Below are positions 1 through 10,086 of a stretch of DNA of 64,000 nucleotides, piece after piece. How positions within the stretch are numbered: the first letter of the stretch is position 1; each line of letters begins with the position of its first letter. A program made the position numbers and the translations under genes. The notes under the pieces were generated by a model. It did no database searches and had not been told where the DNA came from. It saw only the letters and a list, made by a program, of their open reading frames with translations. The stretch comes from Sequoia sempervirens (lineage: Eukaryota; Streptophyta; Pinopsida; Cupressales; Cupressaceae), in the NCBI GenBank assembly GCA_007258455.2, contig VDFB02275553.1, positions 1 to 64,000 on the forward strand, written 5' to 3'.

Positions 1-1760
1 ATAAAACAGCATTCACAACTCCTTAGGGCACATTTGTTTATGTGAGGATGCCATTTGGGTTGAAAAATATTGGAGTCACCTTCAAAAGGGCAATGGATGT
101 CGCCTTTGTTGGTTTGATAAATGAGATCATGGTGGTCTATCAAGATTATTTGATTGCTTACTCCAAGGATATGGATGACCATTGTAAACACTTGGAGTTA
201 ATTTTAACAATGCTTGGAATATGGGATTTCATTAAATCCTAAAAAATGTGTATTTGGTGTAGAAGAGGGCAAGCTTCTTCAACATATAGTGTCCAAGTAA
301 GGGGTGAGAGTTGACCCTGAAAGAGTGAATGCAATAGATGTCACCGCTTAGCCCAAAACAGTCAAGACAATGCACTCCTTCTTTGAACAAATCAACTTTG
401 CTAGGCAGTTTGTTCCTAACTTTTCTGAAAAGACAGGCCATTTCAAAGGTGCTTAAGAAAGGACAATCAACTAACGAGGATAAGGAATCAATTGATTCAT
501 TCATGGGATTTATAGATGAACTTAAATAGGTACTGATATTGGAAAGCCTTGATTACTTAAAAGTTAAATCCCTTTCAATTATTTTCTTTCACTTCCTTTT
601 ACACTATTGCTATTATTTTGCTCGAAAAATTGTTGATGGGTATGAATGACCTTTTGCCTTCTTTAGCAAATCAGTGCAAAATGTTGAATTGAACCCTCTA
701 TCATGGAAAAACATGCTTATGCTTTTGTTAAGGCTGTAAAAAACTTTAGACTCTATCTCATAGGAGCTAAAATCATTGCTTATGTGCTTCATATTGTTGT
801 GAGGGACATCTTTGTTTAGCAAGAAGCTTTAGGCAAATGGTGCAAGTGGATTAATGAGCCCTAGGAATACGACATGGAGGTGCAGACTACAAAGCTGGTT
901 AGAGGTTAGGGTTGGGCTAGGTTAATGGCAGATTCCAACTTGGATGCAATAGAGGTACATAAGGTAAATTTTGATCCCACACCATTTCTTGGCACTTTGA
1001 AAAATGATCCGTGGTATGAGGCCATAGTTTTCTATTTGGAAAATTTAAGTTGTACCCGAGGATTGAATGATTATTAGAAAAGGAATTTAAAGTTGATGGT
1101 CCAAAGTTATGTGTTGTTTCAAGGTTGATTAATGTGGAGAAACCTTGATGGATTATTACTCAAATGCTTAAATCAAGAACGATCTATCAAAGTCACTAAT
1201 GAGTGCTATCAAGGAGTTTGTGAGGGACATTTAATGTCAAAGGGCATTGCTCACAAGGTGATTAGAGTAGGATACTAGTGGCTCATATTGTCCAAGGATG
1301 CGGCCAAATTGGTTAGGAGGTGTGATTTTTACCAAAATTTTTTGGTAGGAGCCCCTTTGAACTGATTTAGGGAATGAAAGCCAAGATGCCAATCAGCCTT
1401 GAGTTTTCAGTCTACAAATTTCTTCAACAAATTGGAGAGGAAAATGATGCCATTTCCTTGAGAGTGCATGAGTTTATAGAGCTTGAAGAAATTGGAAGAG
1501 TTACACATGAAAGAAATTTGTTGCAGCTACAAAAGATGAAATGTTTGTTTGATAAGAGGGTAGTCTAGAGAGATTTTTAGGTGGGGGACATTGTCTTTAT
1601 GTGGAATGTAAGGTTTGAGGATAAAGGCAAATGTGAAAATTTGAAGTCTTATGGGGAGGACCTTATCAAGTTGCAGACAATTGCAGCCAAGGCACTTTTC
1701 ACCTCAAGATTTTGGATGGAGAATTCATGGAGCTGCCAGTCCATTGTCAACATCTCAAAC
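1..1760 (+). pseudogene. Decayed Ty3/gypsy pol (RT to integrase C-terminus)
   Basis: This is the 3' two thirds of a gypsy polyprotein, broken by stops and frame changes. Seen: the RT motif MPFGLKN at 48-68, followed by VYQDYLIAYSK, where the usual YQDD active site reads YQDY. An RNase H-like stretch follows (about 600-900). An integrase zinc-finger remnant (RVGY..., then RRCDFYQ) lies at about 1266-1340. The sequence then passes directly into the region that normally follows the integrase core (1374-1568) and into the VGDIVFMWN GPY/F-type module at about 1580-1660. The DDE catalytic core is therefore deleted near 1345-1370. The element is non-functional. It lies in the intron upstream of the proteasome exon at 2289 and in the same orientation. 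Its 5' part is outside the window. The superfamily is secure; the lineage is not. Confidence 0.85.
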
Positions 1761-2163
1761 AATACTTCTATTGATGTTTTGGTTTCTCTTTTGGCCTATG
1801 CATATGTTCTCTTTCTATGTTTGTTTGTGTTTTTCAGTCTCGTGGTTGTTTTTGTATTGGTCTTGGCTTGTCCTTTTGTCTATTTTGGTTTGCTACCCAA
1901 AGATAGCTAGATTTCACTATGCTTGCAAAAGGTACACATCCTCAATTAGAGCCAATATTGGCACCTGCCTTTATGGCCGGAAATTTTCTCTGGCTTGTGT
2001 CCTTTTTGTTGCCTTGGTCTCCTTGCTAAACCCTAAATCCATAACTTTTTTTAGGTTTCTCTGAGTTCTAGTTTTTTATGGGTTGTTTTTTTTGGTTTTT
2101 TAAGGTTTGTTATGCTTTACCTCCCCTCATATCTTTGTTGTGAACCTAAATTAAAAAAAAATT

Positions 2164-2179
2164 AAGAAGAGGGGAGAGG
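2164..2179 (+). other. Polypurine tract of the upstream gypsy remnant
   Basis: A 16-base run of purines (aagaagaggggagagg) follows an A-rich stretch downstream of the decayed gypsy pol. This is where a plus-strand priming tract and the 3' LTR start are expected. Only about 110 bp separate it from the exon at 2289, so the 3' LTR must be almost entirely missing. The assignment rests on position and composition only. Confidence 0.45.
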
Positions 2180-2288
2180 TCATTATTACTACTCTGTCTA
2201 CAAGTGGGACTATTATTAATGCCAATTAAATGCCTCTTAGTTTATAGAATTCATTTGATTAACTTGTTGCTGTTAAGTTGTTTTGCAG

Positions 2289-2387
2289 AGAGAGGAAGGA
2301 ATAAAGTTGGTTTGTGAAGCTGTTGGTTCTGGCATCTTCAATGACTTAGGAAGTGGCAGTAACATTGATGTATGCGTGATCACAAAG
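2289..2387 (+). CDS. PBB: Proteasome subunit beta type-7 (beta-2), internal exon
   Basis: This 99-bp exon starts and ends on codon boundaries. It follows a pyrimidine-rich acceptor ending in ttttgcag and is followed by a GT donor (AAG/gttgtg). It encodes 33 residues including [19 protein letters not shown], a highly conserved segment of the plant 20S proteasome beta-2 subunit, the N-terminal-threonine subunit with trypsin-like activity in the proteasome core. It joins in phase with the exon at 2594. Upstream exons, with the catalytic threonine and most of the beta fold, are outside the window. The frame has no stop or frameshift, so the gene looks functional. Identification is from recognising the conserved protein segment. 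Confidence 0.93.
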
Positions 2388-2390
2388 GTT

Positions 2391-2571
2391 GTGATGCAAG
2401 AACTTGATTGGAAGTGATTTCCAGAATATGGAATTTAGGTTATTCTTGACATTGTATTTTGTCACAATTTCTATGTTACTAGTGATGCAAGAACTTGACT
2501 GCAGTGGTTTCCGGACCATGAAATTTAGGTTATTCTTGACATTGTATTTTGTCACAATTTCTACATTACTA
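2391..2571 (+). repeat. Two-copy tandem duplication filling the small intron
   Basis: Two adjacent copies of about 90 bp (2391-2481 and 2482-2571), both beginning gtgatgcaagaacttga, occupy nearly the whole 206-bp intron between the two upstream proteasome exons (2388-2593). The second copy differs at roughly a dozen positions. The duplication begins three bases inside the donor site and stops shortly before the ctcacag acceptor. Confidence 0.9.
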
Positions 2572-2593
2572 ACTCTTGATGGTTAACTCACAG

Positions 2594-2684
2594 GGTCAAA
2601 CAGAATATTTACGCAATCATCAACTTCCAAATCCTCGTACTTATGTTAGTTCAAGAGGTTATTTATTTGCTAAAGGACATACTG
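2594..2684 (+). CDS. PBB: Proteasome subunit beta type-7 (beta-2), penultimate exon
   Basis: This 91-bp exon lies between a ctcacag acceptor and a strong gtaagt donor at 2685. It reads GQTEYLRNHQLPNPRTYVSS and then RGYLFAKGHT, leaving one base of a split codon. The NPRTYVSS...GY segment is a hallmark of the C-terminal extension of beta-2 (PBB) subunits, which in known proteasomes wraps the neighbouring beta-3 subunit. The split codon is completed by AG at the start of the exon at 32405, giving Glu. That match supports splicing across the very long intervening intron. No frame damage is seen. Confidence 0.94.
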
Positions 2685-3897
2685 GTAAGTGAATTTTGCT
2701 ATTTTTCACAAGACTTTAGTTATCTGTGTTCAAGCTTTTTCCTTATTAGTATCTTACTAATCATTTATGTCCTCCATGTTTTCCCCATAAATAGCATTTG
2801 TATTTTCCTTCAGATTCTTTATGAAATTTTAACAAGATACTAATTTTTAAGTTTTAACCATCAACCTCTGTCCACTTAGTTCTAAAATGTTATTAAATCC
2901 ATAAAACATAAGTTCTTCAATTGCAACTATTAGAAATTGAATGTAGTGAAATATTGGAATTTAAAAAACTGAAAATTTTATATACCATTATATTTAGAAT
3001 ATCAGTTTTTCAACCAAGACAGATTAATGTATGATACTACTATGACTGGATATAGTTTAAGAAAATATTATTTAAGATAATAAATGCCATAATAATATTA
3101 ATTACGATATTAAACATGAATCTTCCTTGGCAATTCTGTAGTAGTTTGTGTACATAAGTATTGGGATGTGTAATTATGTGTTTTGATGCATGGAGAGTTT
3201 GCATCGTACCTATGCTACTGAGACTAAACACTTATTAACTGATATATTCTGAGGCATTTAGTCTTAATACTCGACCTCAAACATGTCTGCTATTTGCTAA
3301 ATTGGATGTGAGTTCAGAACTAATAGCCACCTCTTTTATGCACATGAGCTGGCATGGTATTTTGACTGTTCAAAGTTGCAAACTCTACTAAATACTATTG
3401 AATGGAAAATGAAGAAGTCCCTAAGAAGATCCATATGATTCCATATATTAGTTTATTGCCAAATGTTTTGATCTGGTTGAGCTTAAATAATATCTAGCAG
3501 TCTGTCCGAAATGTTTGAAAGAACCTTCTAATGAGTCAGCAACATTGCGATGTAATTGCCCAGATGGCTGTCTGGTGTTTTTCTAGGGTATGGCCACCAG
3601 AATCCAAAGTTATATTCCAAAGAATGCTTTGTTTGAGGATTTATTATAAAACTATGGACATGACATGACCATTGGATGTAACCTTGAACACTAAAATAAT
3701 GTGAAACCATTACATAGCTAATTCTACTAAAATTCAACTTGCAATGAGATGATCACTTACAGGTTTCTCTTTGCAAAATTAAACAAACCAAACAAAAGTA
3801 GAAGTCTCCTCATAAAACTTCTTGTTTTCTTCCCAAATACACCCACAAACACATTTGTTTCAATACATATATCCTATATGCTTTTCCTTTGGAAATC
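2685..3897 (+). other. Unique-looking intron sequence, no gene seen
   Basis: About 1.2 kb of AT-rich sequence after the donor site. I see no coding similarity, terminal repeats or tandem array. It may be original intron sequence. Confidence 0.5.
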
Positions 3898-4001
3898 TGT
3901 AATGTCCCCTTTTGGGATTTCCCTAAATCTTGCCCTAGAATCACAAGTTTCAATGTAGTTAGGGTTACAACTTACCAATTAAATGTTTTAAGTAAGGTAA
4001 A

Positions 4002-5465
4002 TGGTGCAGGAGCACCCAAAATACAAGCATAAATTTTAATATAATGTTTTTAATCTTTTTTTTTGTTGTGTATGGTCTAAAACACCATTTATAAGGTGTA
4101 AGGGGACATTTTGAAGCTTAGGTTTAATTTTTAATAAATTAGGAATCAGTTTGTAGGCGTTTCCTGAAGTTTTGGCTGAAATTCGAAAACACAGTGTGTT
4201 TTCAAACGCGTGATTTTTGGCCACTTTTGAGCTCGGATTTTTAACCTAACTGATTTTTTTCGGTTTGGGAAGAAGGAGCCCGACATTTTGAGCAGATTAG
4301 TGGTCTTTTGATGATGGCAGTTTCTGGAGAATAGAAGAGAAAATCAGTTTTAGCGTGCATTTACCATTTTTCCCTGTTTTCTTTTATTGCGTTCTGCAAG
4401 ATAATGTGTTGACTACTAGTTTTTAAATGTTTAGCATGTAATGAAGTTGTTTTAAAAACATTGTATCAGCGTAGGAACTGTATTATATTCATTTCAGAGT
4501 TAGTATTTGCTGTGTCTTTCTTTAAATTTTAGTTTTGACTGGTAAAGATAGGATAATGGAGTTTTAGCAGCATTACCACTGTCCTCAAGCATGAGTTCAT
4601 TGGAAATGAAGCTAGACTCCATTGCTGTACATAAAATAGAAGTAGGAAACTGTAGAATATTGGATGGCATGCAAAGAGACTAGTTCCTAGGCGAGCATTG
4701 ATGCCCGGTTAGGAAAAGAACATTGTTTTGCACAACTCCAACGCAGGGGTGATGAAATCTATTCAATACAGTTTGAATAAAGATTGCAGGGATCTTTTAA
4801 GGGTATGACAAGAGGCGTGAGTCATTGGTATTTCAATTTGGTGGTTGTAGGATTGAGGACAGTTCTTTAAATGTCCAAGAAAAGGCTGGAAAGCTCTAAA
4901 ATGCATTGAAATCAGCTTTAACCCTGTATATGGCAGAGAGGGTCAGAATTCGTGTAAATCTTGGTGTGCTTCATATTTGAGCCAAGGTGTTTTCTTGTTT
5001 TTCTTTGAGTATCCACAGAGCTGAAAGGTGAAATAACCTCATACCCCGGTTAAAAAGCTAAATAGGGCTTATGGCTACAAACCCTCTTAAAACCCTAGGG
5101 TTTTTGAGGCAGCAATAGATGAGAGATTGATTGTGCAAGGACAAGTAGACTATTGCCAGTGATTCTTAAGACAACTAAACAAATTCACACCCCTGCAACA
5201 AGGTTGGGAAGAATGGGAGATTGACTGGTCTTTAGTTGATTAAGGGCTAGTTAGAGCAAAGAAGAAAAGAAGCATCAAGAAATGCTTGATTCAGGCTTGA
5301 TGAGCGCTTTGGGATATTGATAGCAGGGTTGGCAGCAAAGACCAGGGGTGCCAAATTGTTTTGGGAACCTATAGGTTTGGTGGAGGCAACAACTCCAGGG
5401 GTTATCGAAAGTGAGACCCAGAGCATTGAGTCAGTGAATGATTCAATCCAACTCTCGTTCTATCA
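4002..5465 (+). repeat. 5' LTR of the chromovirus
   Basis: It begins TGGTGCAGGAGCACCC and ends ...CTCTCGTTCTATCA, with TG/CA termini. It is the same length as the 3' LTR. By eye, the first 240 bp or so differ from the 3' LTR at about 18-20 positions including small indels, while the remaining 1.2 kb differ at about six. Confidence 0.95.
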
Positions 5466-5468
5466 GAT

Positions 5469-5481
5469 TGGTATCAGAGCC
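5469..5481 (+). other. Primer-binding site (initiator tRNA-Met type)
   Basis: TGGTATCAGAGCC begins three bases after the 5' LTR end. It matches the classic plant retrotransposon sequence complementary to the 3' end of initiator methionine tRNA, which primes minus-strand synthesis. Confidence 0.93.
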
Positions 5482-5492
5482 CAGCTAAAGAT

Positions 5493-6122
5493 TTGGGAAA
5501 GGAATCTTGCATGTCAGACATAGAGTCAAGTGATACTTCCACCATGGTGACCAATGCAGAACTGGCAAAGATGGTTGAAGAGCAGGAAGAAGACAATAAG
5601 CAGTTGAGGGAAAGAATAGCTCAACTTGAGGCAGCAGTGAGGAGTGCACAGTTTGAAGGAAGAATTCCAAAAGAAGAAGAGGTTGCAGAGGAAGATAAGA
5701 CCCCTGAACCTGACCCCGTCTTGAAGGAGGAGCCTTTCTTGAAGGCATTAAAAGCTTTGAGTGGAAAATCACTTGAAGGAGTGCCACTATTTAGTGGAAA
5801 GATGGAACCTGACTTAGTCATGGACTGGATAGAAGGAATGGAGAACCACTTCGAATGTGATGGAGTTACAGAAGCACAGAAGGTGAAGGTTGCAAAGTCA
5901 AGGTTGAGAGGATCAGCGTTAACTTGGTGGAAGTTTGTCCAGACTGAAAGGGAGAAACAAGGTAAGCAGCCCATATCAACCTGGAAAGGAATGGTTGCTA
6001 AAGTGAAAGAAGCCTATATGCCAGATGATTATGAAATTCAGCTCCACAAGAAGAGGCAGAGTTTAAGACAAAAAGACCAAGATGTAAACACCTACATGAA
6101 GAGTTTCAGAAGCTTTGTTTGA
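5493..6122 (+). pseudogene. Chromovirus gag, N-terminal part, frameshifted
   Basis: The open frame begins near the primer-binding site; Met codons at 5493 and 5511 are both possible starts. The product opens with an acidic coiled-coil-like segment (residues about 20-55) and then shows the retrotransposon capsid domain: GVPLFSGKMEPDLVMDWIEG, a RLRGSALTWW segment, and a QSLRQKDQDVNTYM segment. It stops at 6120-6122, in the middle of the capsid domain. The missing continuation is in the next frame, overlapping from 6119. A single-base loss close to 6100 would account for this. Gag is therefore separated from the zinc knuckle and pol in this copy. Confidence 0.88.
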
Positions 6123-9100
6123 GATCGAATGTGGCAGAAGATGAGAGCCTAAAAGTGGCTAGATACCTAAATGGATTGAAGTGGAATATACAGGAAGAGA
6201 TGGCTTTGCTCAGCCCCAAGACAGTCCACCAATGCTATCAGCTAGCTATCAAGATTGAAGAGAGGAATAAAAGGAAGCATGATCAGTCCTCTAAGGGCAG
6301 AGGAAGAGGCAGAGATCAAAAAGGACAGCGTGGAGGTTACCAAGGAAGAGGTGGTGACCAAAGAAACCAAGGAGAATCAAAGCTTACTGAGCATGGAGGT
6401 GAAACTCATCAAGAGGAGGTTTTAATAGAGGAAGAGGACCTCAAGGAGGTTCAAACAGAGGTAGAGGAGCAAGGCAGAAGTAACTCTTACTTTGCCACCA
6501 TGAAGTGTTATAACTGCAATCAGCTAGGCCATCCAGCTTATAGATGCCCGGAGAAAGCTTCATCTAGCAACGAGAAAAGAGTAGCTTATGCACAAGAGGA
6601 CACCATGAGTGTAAAGACACCTGAGATCAGTCATATTGAATCAGAAGTAGGTGAAAGTCTGATGTTTAATAGAGTGCTGATCAGACAACCGGTCAAGGAA
6701 GAACCCAAGCAAAGGAGAGCTTTGTTTCGAGCAAGGTGCAAGATATTGGGAAAGGTATGCAAGGTTATAGTAGATTCTGGTTCTACGGACAATATAATAT
6801 CTGAGGAGGCAGTAAATAAGTTAAAATTGCAGAAAGTACCTCATGCCAATCCCTACAAAGTCACATGGCTGAATAAAGGGCAGAGTGTCTTAGTGAATGA
6901 GCAGGTTACAGTGGAATTTTCAATAGGAGGCTACAAAGACAAGCTGATTTGTGATGTGCTACCCATGGATGCATGCCATCTTCTTCTTGGTAGGCCGTGG
7001 CAATATGATAGAGGTGTTGTATATCATGGAAAGGAGAACACCATTGAGTTCACGAAAGATGGAAAAACATTCAAGCTGCAATCATTGGTTGAGGAAGATG
7101 AGGGGCAGTCCAAGGTTCCAAACATTATGTTGAGCAGTGGTAAAGAATTCATCAAGGATCTACACCAAGGGAATGAAGGTTATGTGGTCCTAATGCAGTC
7201 CAAAGAGGAAGAAAAGGCTGAGAAGACAGTCATACCTAAAACAGTTCAAAGGCTGCTAGAAAAATATAAGAGCATTGTGAGTGATGGAACACCATCCACT
7301 CTACCACCCAAGAGAGCAATAAGTCATCAAATTGACTTCATACCTGGAGCCTCATTGCCTAACAAAGCAGCATACAAACTGACCCCTGAGCAGAACAAAG
7401 AGGTGGCAAGACAAGTGGAAGAGTTGCTGAATCAAGGTCTGATCCAAAAGAGTATTAGTCCATGTGCAGTCCCAGTTGTTTTAGCAACTAAAAAAGGAGG
7501 TAAATGGAGACTTTGTACTGATTCTAGAGCAATTAATAGAATCACAATTAGGTATAGATTTCCAATACCTAGGATTGAAGATTTATTGGATTGCCTTGGA
7601 GGTGCAAAATTTTACACTAAGCTAGATCTTAAGAGCGGGTATCACCAAATCAGAATTAAGGAAGGTGATGAATGGAAGACAGCTTTTAAGACAAATGATG
7701 GTTTGTATGAGTGGAAAGTGATGCCATTTGGCCTCTCGAATGCCCCTAGCACGTTCATGAGACTAATGAATGAGGTGCTTAAAGATTTCACAGGGATTTT
7801 TGTGGTAGTCTACTTGGATGACATACTGATTTTCAGTAAGACAGCAGAAGAACAGTTGGCAATCAACCTTGAGAAGTGTGAGTTCTTCAAACAAGAGCTT
7901 GTGTATCTAGGCTTTGTGGTATCTCAAGGAACGCTAAAGATGGATCCAAGTAAGGTGGAAGCTATCCTAAACTGGCCTACACCAACCACATCAACTAAGG
8001 TAAGGAGTTTCCATGGTTTGGCTCAATTCTATAGGAAGTTTATAAGGAATTTTAGTGGTATATGTGCACCAATGTTAGATACAATCAAGGGTGGTCAGAA
8101 AACAAAGTTTAAGTGGACACTAGAGGCTGATAAAGGGTTTGAAAAGTTGAAAAAAGAAGTGGCAACACAAACTATCTTGTTATTGCCTAGTTTTGATAAA
8201 TTGTTTATAGTTGAGTGTGATGCAAGTGGAGTAGCAGTAGGAGGAGTCCTTAGTCAAGAAGGTAGACCTGTAGCCTTCTTTAGTGAGAAACTTAATGAAG
8301 CTAAGCAAAAATACTCCACCTATGATCTGGAACTCTATGCTTTAGTGCAATCCCTTAGGAAATGGAGACATTATTTGCTGCCCAAAGAATTTGTGGTCTT
8401 CACGGATAACCAGGCACTCAGTTACATCAATACCCAAGAGAAGTTAAGCAATAGACACTTGAAATGGATGGAGTATATTCAAGCTTTCACATTTACCATT
8501 AAGCATAAGAAGGGACAACAAAACAAAGTGGCAGATGCATTAAGCAGGAGGATGTTGACAGTCCAAGAGATACAGCTGAAAAGCATAGGATTGGAAAGTT
8601 TTAAGGATCTCTATGGTGATGACGAAGACTTTTCCGAAGCCTACAAGGTATGTTCAGACTTTGCAAATAATTTTCACAGTCAATATGCTGAGTATACATT
8701 GCAAAATGGGTTGTTATTCAAGGGCAATCTGTTATGTGTCCCAAGAGGATCAATGAGAGAAAATCTGATCCAAGAGAAACACAATGGCAGTCTTAGTGGG
8801 CATTTTGGTATTAACAAAACTTTGGAGCTGGTACAAAGGTTTTACTATTGGCCTAAGTTAGCACGAGATGTCAGAAAGTATGTTGAACAATGTGTTGTTT
8901 GCATGAAAGCAAAAGGGGGAGCTAGCAATGCTGGGTTATATCAGCCTTTGCCTATTCCGAACAGACCATGGGAGTGTGTGAGTATGGATTTTGTGGTGGG
9001 TCTTCCCAAGACTAAATCTGGTTTTGACAGTGTTTTTGTAGTTGTGGACAGATTTAGCAAGATGAGTCACTTTATTCCTTGCAAGACCACACACGATGCA

Positions 9101-10075
9101 AGCTATATTGCCCATCTATTTTTTAGGGAAGTTGTGAGAATCCATGGATTGCCATTGAGCATTGTCTCTGATAGGGATGTAAAATTCATGAGTCATTTCT
9201 GGAAAACACTATGGAGTAGATTGGGAACTAATTTATCATTTGGATCAGCTTACCATCCTCAGACCGATGGTCAAACCGAGGTGGTTAACAGAGTGTTAGG
9301 TAACCTATTGAGGTGCTTGACAAAGGAATATGGGCAGACCTGGGATATGGTGATTTCCCAAGCGGAATATGCATACAATGACAGTGTGAACAGAACTACA
9401 GGAAAAAGCCCATTTGAAGTTGTGTACGGAATGCATCCAAGAGGAATTTGTGAGCTTAGAGACCTTGGAACAATGGAGAATAGGAGTGGACATGCTGAAG
9501 ACTTCACTCAAACCATGAAGGAGATTCATGAGCAGGTTAAGAGGACAATCACATCAGCAACACAAAAGTTGAAGGACAAAGTTGATGAGACAAGAAGAGA
9601 TGTGCAGTTCCAGGTGGGTGATTATGTGATGGTTCACCTCAACAAATCCAGATTACAGAAGGGGATGTCCACCAAATTGCAAATGAAACGGGTAGGACCA
9701 TGCAAGGTGATAGCCAAGTATGGCAAGAACGCTTACAAGGTGGAGTTACCATCCGATTTGGGCATATCTCCGGTGTTCAACATTGCTGATCTGATCCGGT
9801 ACAAGGGTACAGTCAATGACGAAGTTCAGAACAGTCAAGAAATCTTTCAGGATATCACTAATATACCCCTTCCAATTCAAGAGAAAGCTCAGGCAGAGAA
9901 GGTCTTGGAGTCCAGGGTGAAGAAAGCAACGAGACACAAGGCATATATGGAACACCTTGTCAAATGGAAAGGAAAACCTGAGTCTGAGGCTACTTGGGTT
10001 GAAGAAGCAGATTTCAAGAAGCACGGAATTGATCCATCATTGCTGACACCTTCCAGTTCTTCGTCTTCATGCTGA
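6119..10075 (+). CDS. Chromovirus gag C-terminus plus pol polyprotein
   Basis: A continuous 1,318-codon frame. It includes the end of the capsid domain, an RG-rich then acidic linker (residues 55-122), a CCHC zinc knuckle CYNCNQLGHPAYRC (130-143), a protease with VDSGSTDN (Asp219), and RT with YLDD at 565-568. RNase H has its first Asp in VECDASG (701). Integrase has an HHCC finger and a D957, D1018, E1054 triad (D-35-E). A GPY/F-type module follows near 1190-1211, and a C-terminal chromodomain near 1264-1301. Chromodomains are known to guide integration toward particular chromatin. Oddities: the RT lacks about 16 residues just after YLDDILIFSK, and part of the linker reads in a shifted frame. 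The first codon (TTG) is not a real start; translation would enter from gag. Confidence 0.95.
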   Translation: MRSNVAEDESLKVARYLNGLKWNIQEEMALLSPKTVHQCYQLAIKIEERNKRKHDQSSKGRGRGRDQKGQRGGYQGRGGDQRNQGESKLTEHGGETHQEEVLIEEEDLKEVQTEVEEQGRSNSYFATMKCYNCNQLGHPAYRCPEKASSSNEKRVAYAQEDTMSVKTPEISHIESEVGESLMFNRVLIRQPVKEEPKQRRALFRARCKILGKVCKVIVDSGSTDNIISEEAVNKLKLQKVPHANPYKVTWLNKGQSVLVNEQVTVEFSIGGYKDKLICDVLPMDACHLLLGRPWQYDRGVVYHGKENTIEFTKDGKTFKLQSLVEEDEGQSKVPNIMLSSGKEFIKDLHQGNEGYVVLMQSKEEEKAEKTVIPKTVQRLLEKYKSIVSDGTPSTLPPKRAISHQIDFIPGASLPNKAAYKLTPEQNKEVARQVEELLNQGLIQKSISPCAVPVVLATKKGGKWRLCTDSRAINRITIRYRFPIPRIEDLLDCLGGAKFYTKLDLKSGYHQIRIKEGDEWKTAFKTNDGLYEWKVMPFGLSNAPSTFMRLMNEVLKDFTGIFVVVYLDDILIFSKTAEEQLAINLEKCEFFKQELVYLGFVVSQGTLKMDPSKVEAILNWPTPTTSTKVRSFHGLAQFYRKFIRNFSGICAPMLDTIKGGQKTKFKWTLEADKGFEKLKKEVATQTILLLPSFDKLFIVECDASGVAVGGVLSQEGRPVAFFSEKLNEAKQKYSTYDLELYALVQSLRKWRHYLLPKEFVVFTDNQALSYINTQEKLSNRHLKWMEYIQAFTFTIKHKKGQQNKVADALSRRMLTVQEIQLKSIGLESFKDLYGDDEDFSEAYKVCSDFANNFHSQYAEYTLQNGLLFKGNLLCVPRGSMRENLIQEKHNGSLSGHFGINKTLELVQRFYYWPKLARDVRKYVEQCVVCMKAKGGASNAGLYQPLPIPNRPWECVSMDFVVGLPKTKSGFDSVFVVVDRFSKMSHFIPCKTTHDASYIAHLFFREVVRIHGLPLSIVSDRDVKFMSHFWKTLWSRLGTNLSFGSAYHPQTDGQTEVVNRVLGNLLRCLTKEYGQTWDMVISQAEYAYNDSVNRTTGKSPFEVVYGMHPRGICELRDLGTMENRSGHAEDFTQTMKEIHEQVKRTITSATQKLKDKVDETRRDVQFQVGDYVMVHLNKSRLQKGMSTKLQMKRVGPCKVIAKYGKNAYKVELPSDLGISPVFNIADLIRYKGTVNDEVQNSQEIFQDITNIPLPIQEKAQAEKVLESRVKKATRHKAYMEHLVKWKGKPESEATWVEEADFKKHGIDPSLLTPSSSSSSC

Positions 10076-10086
10076 GAGGGGGAGAA
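10074..10086 (+). other. Polypurine tract of the chromovirus
   Basis: GAGAGGGGGAGAA abuts the first base of the 3' LTR (10087) and overlaps the pol stop codon at 10073-10075. It is the expected plus-strand primer position. Confidence 0.92.

Noticed and set aside
5469..5481. tRNA gene fragment
   Set aside because: The sequence is only the short primer-binding site next to an LTR. No cloverleaf can be drawn around it, and no tRNA gene was found in the window.
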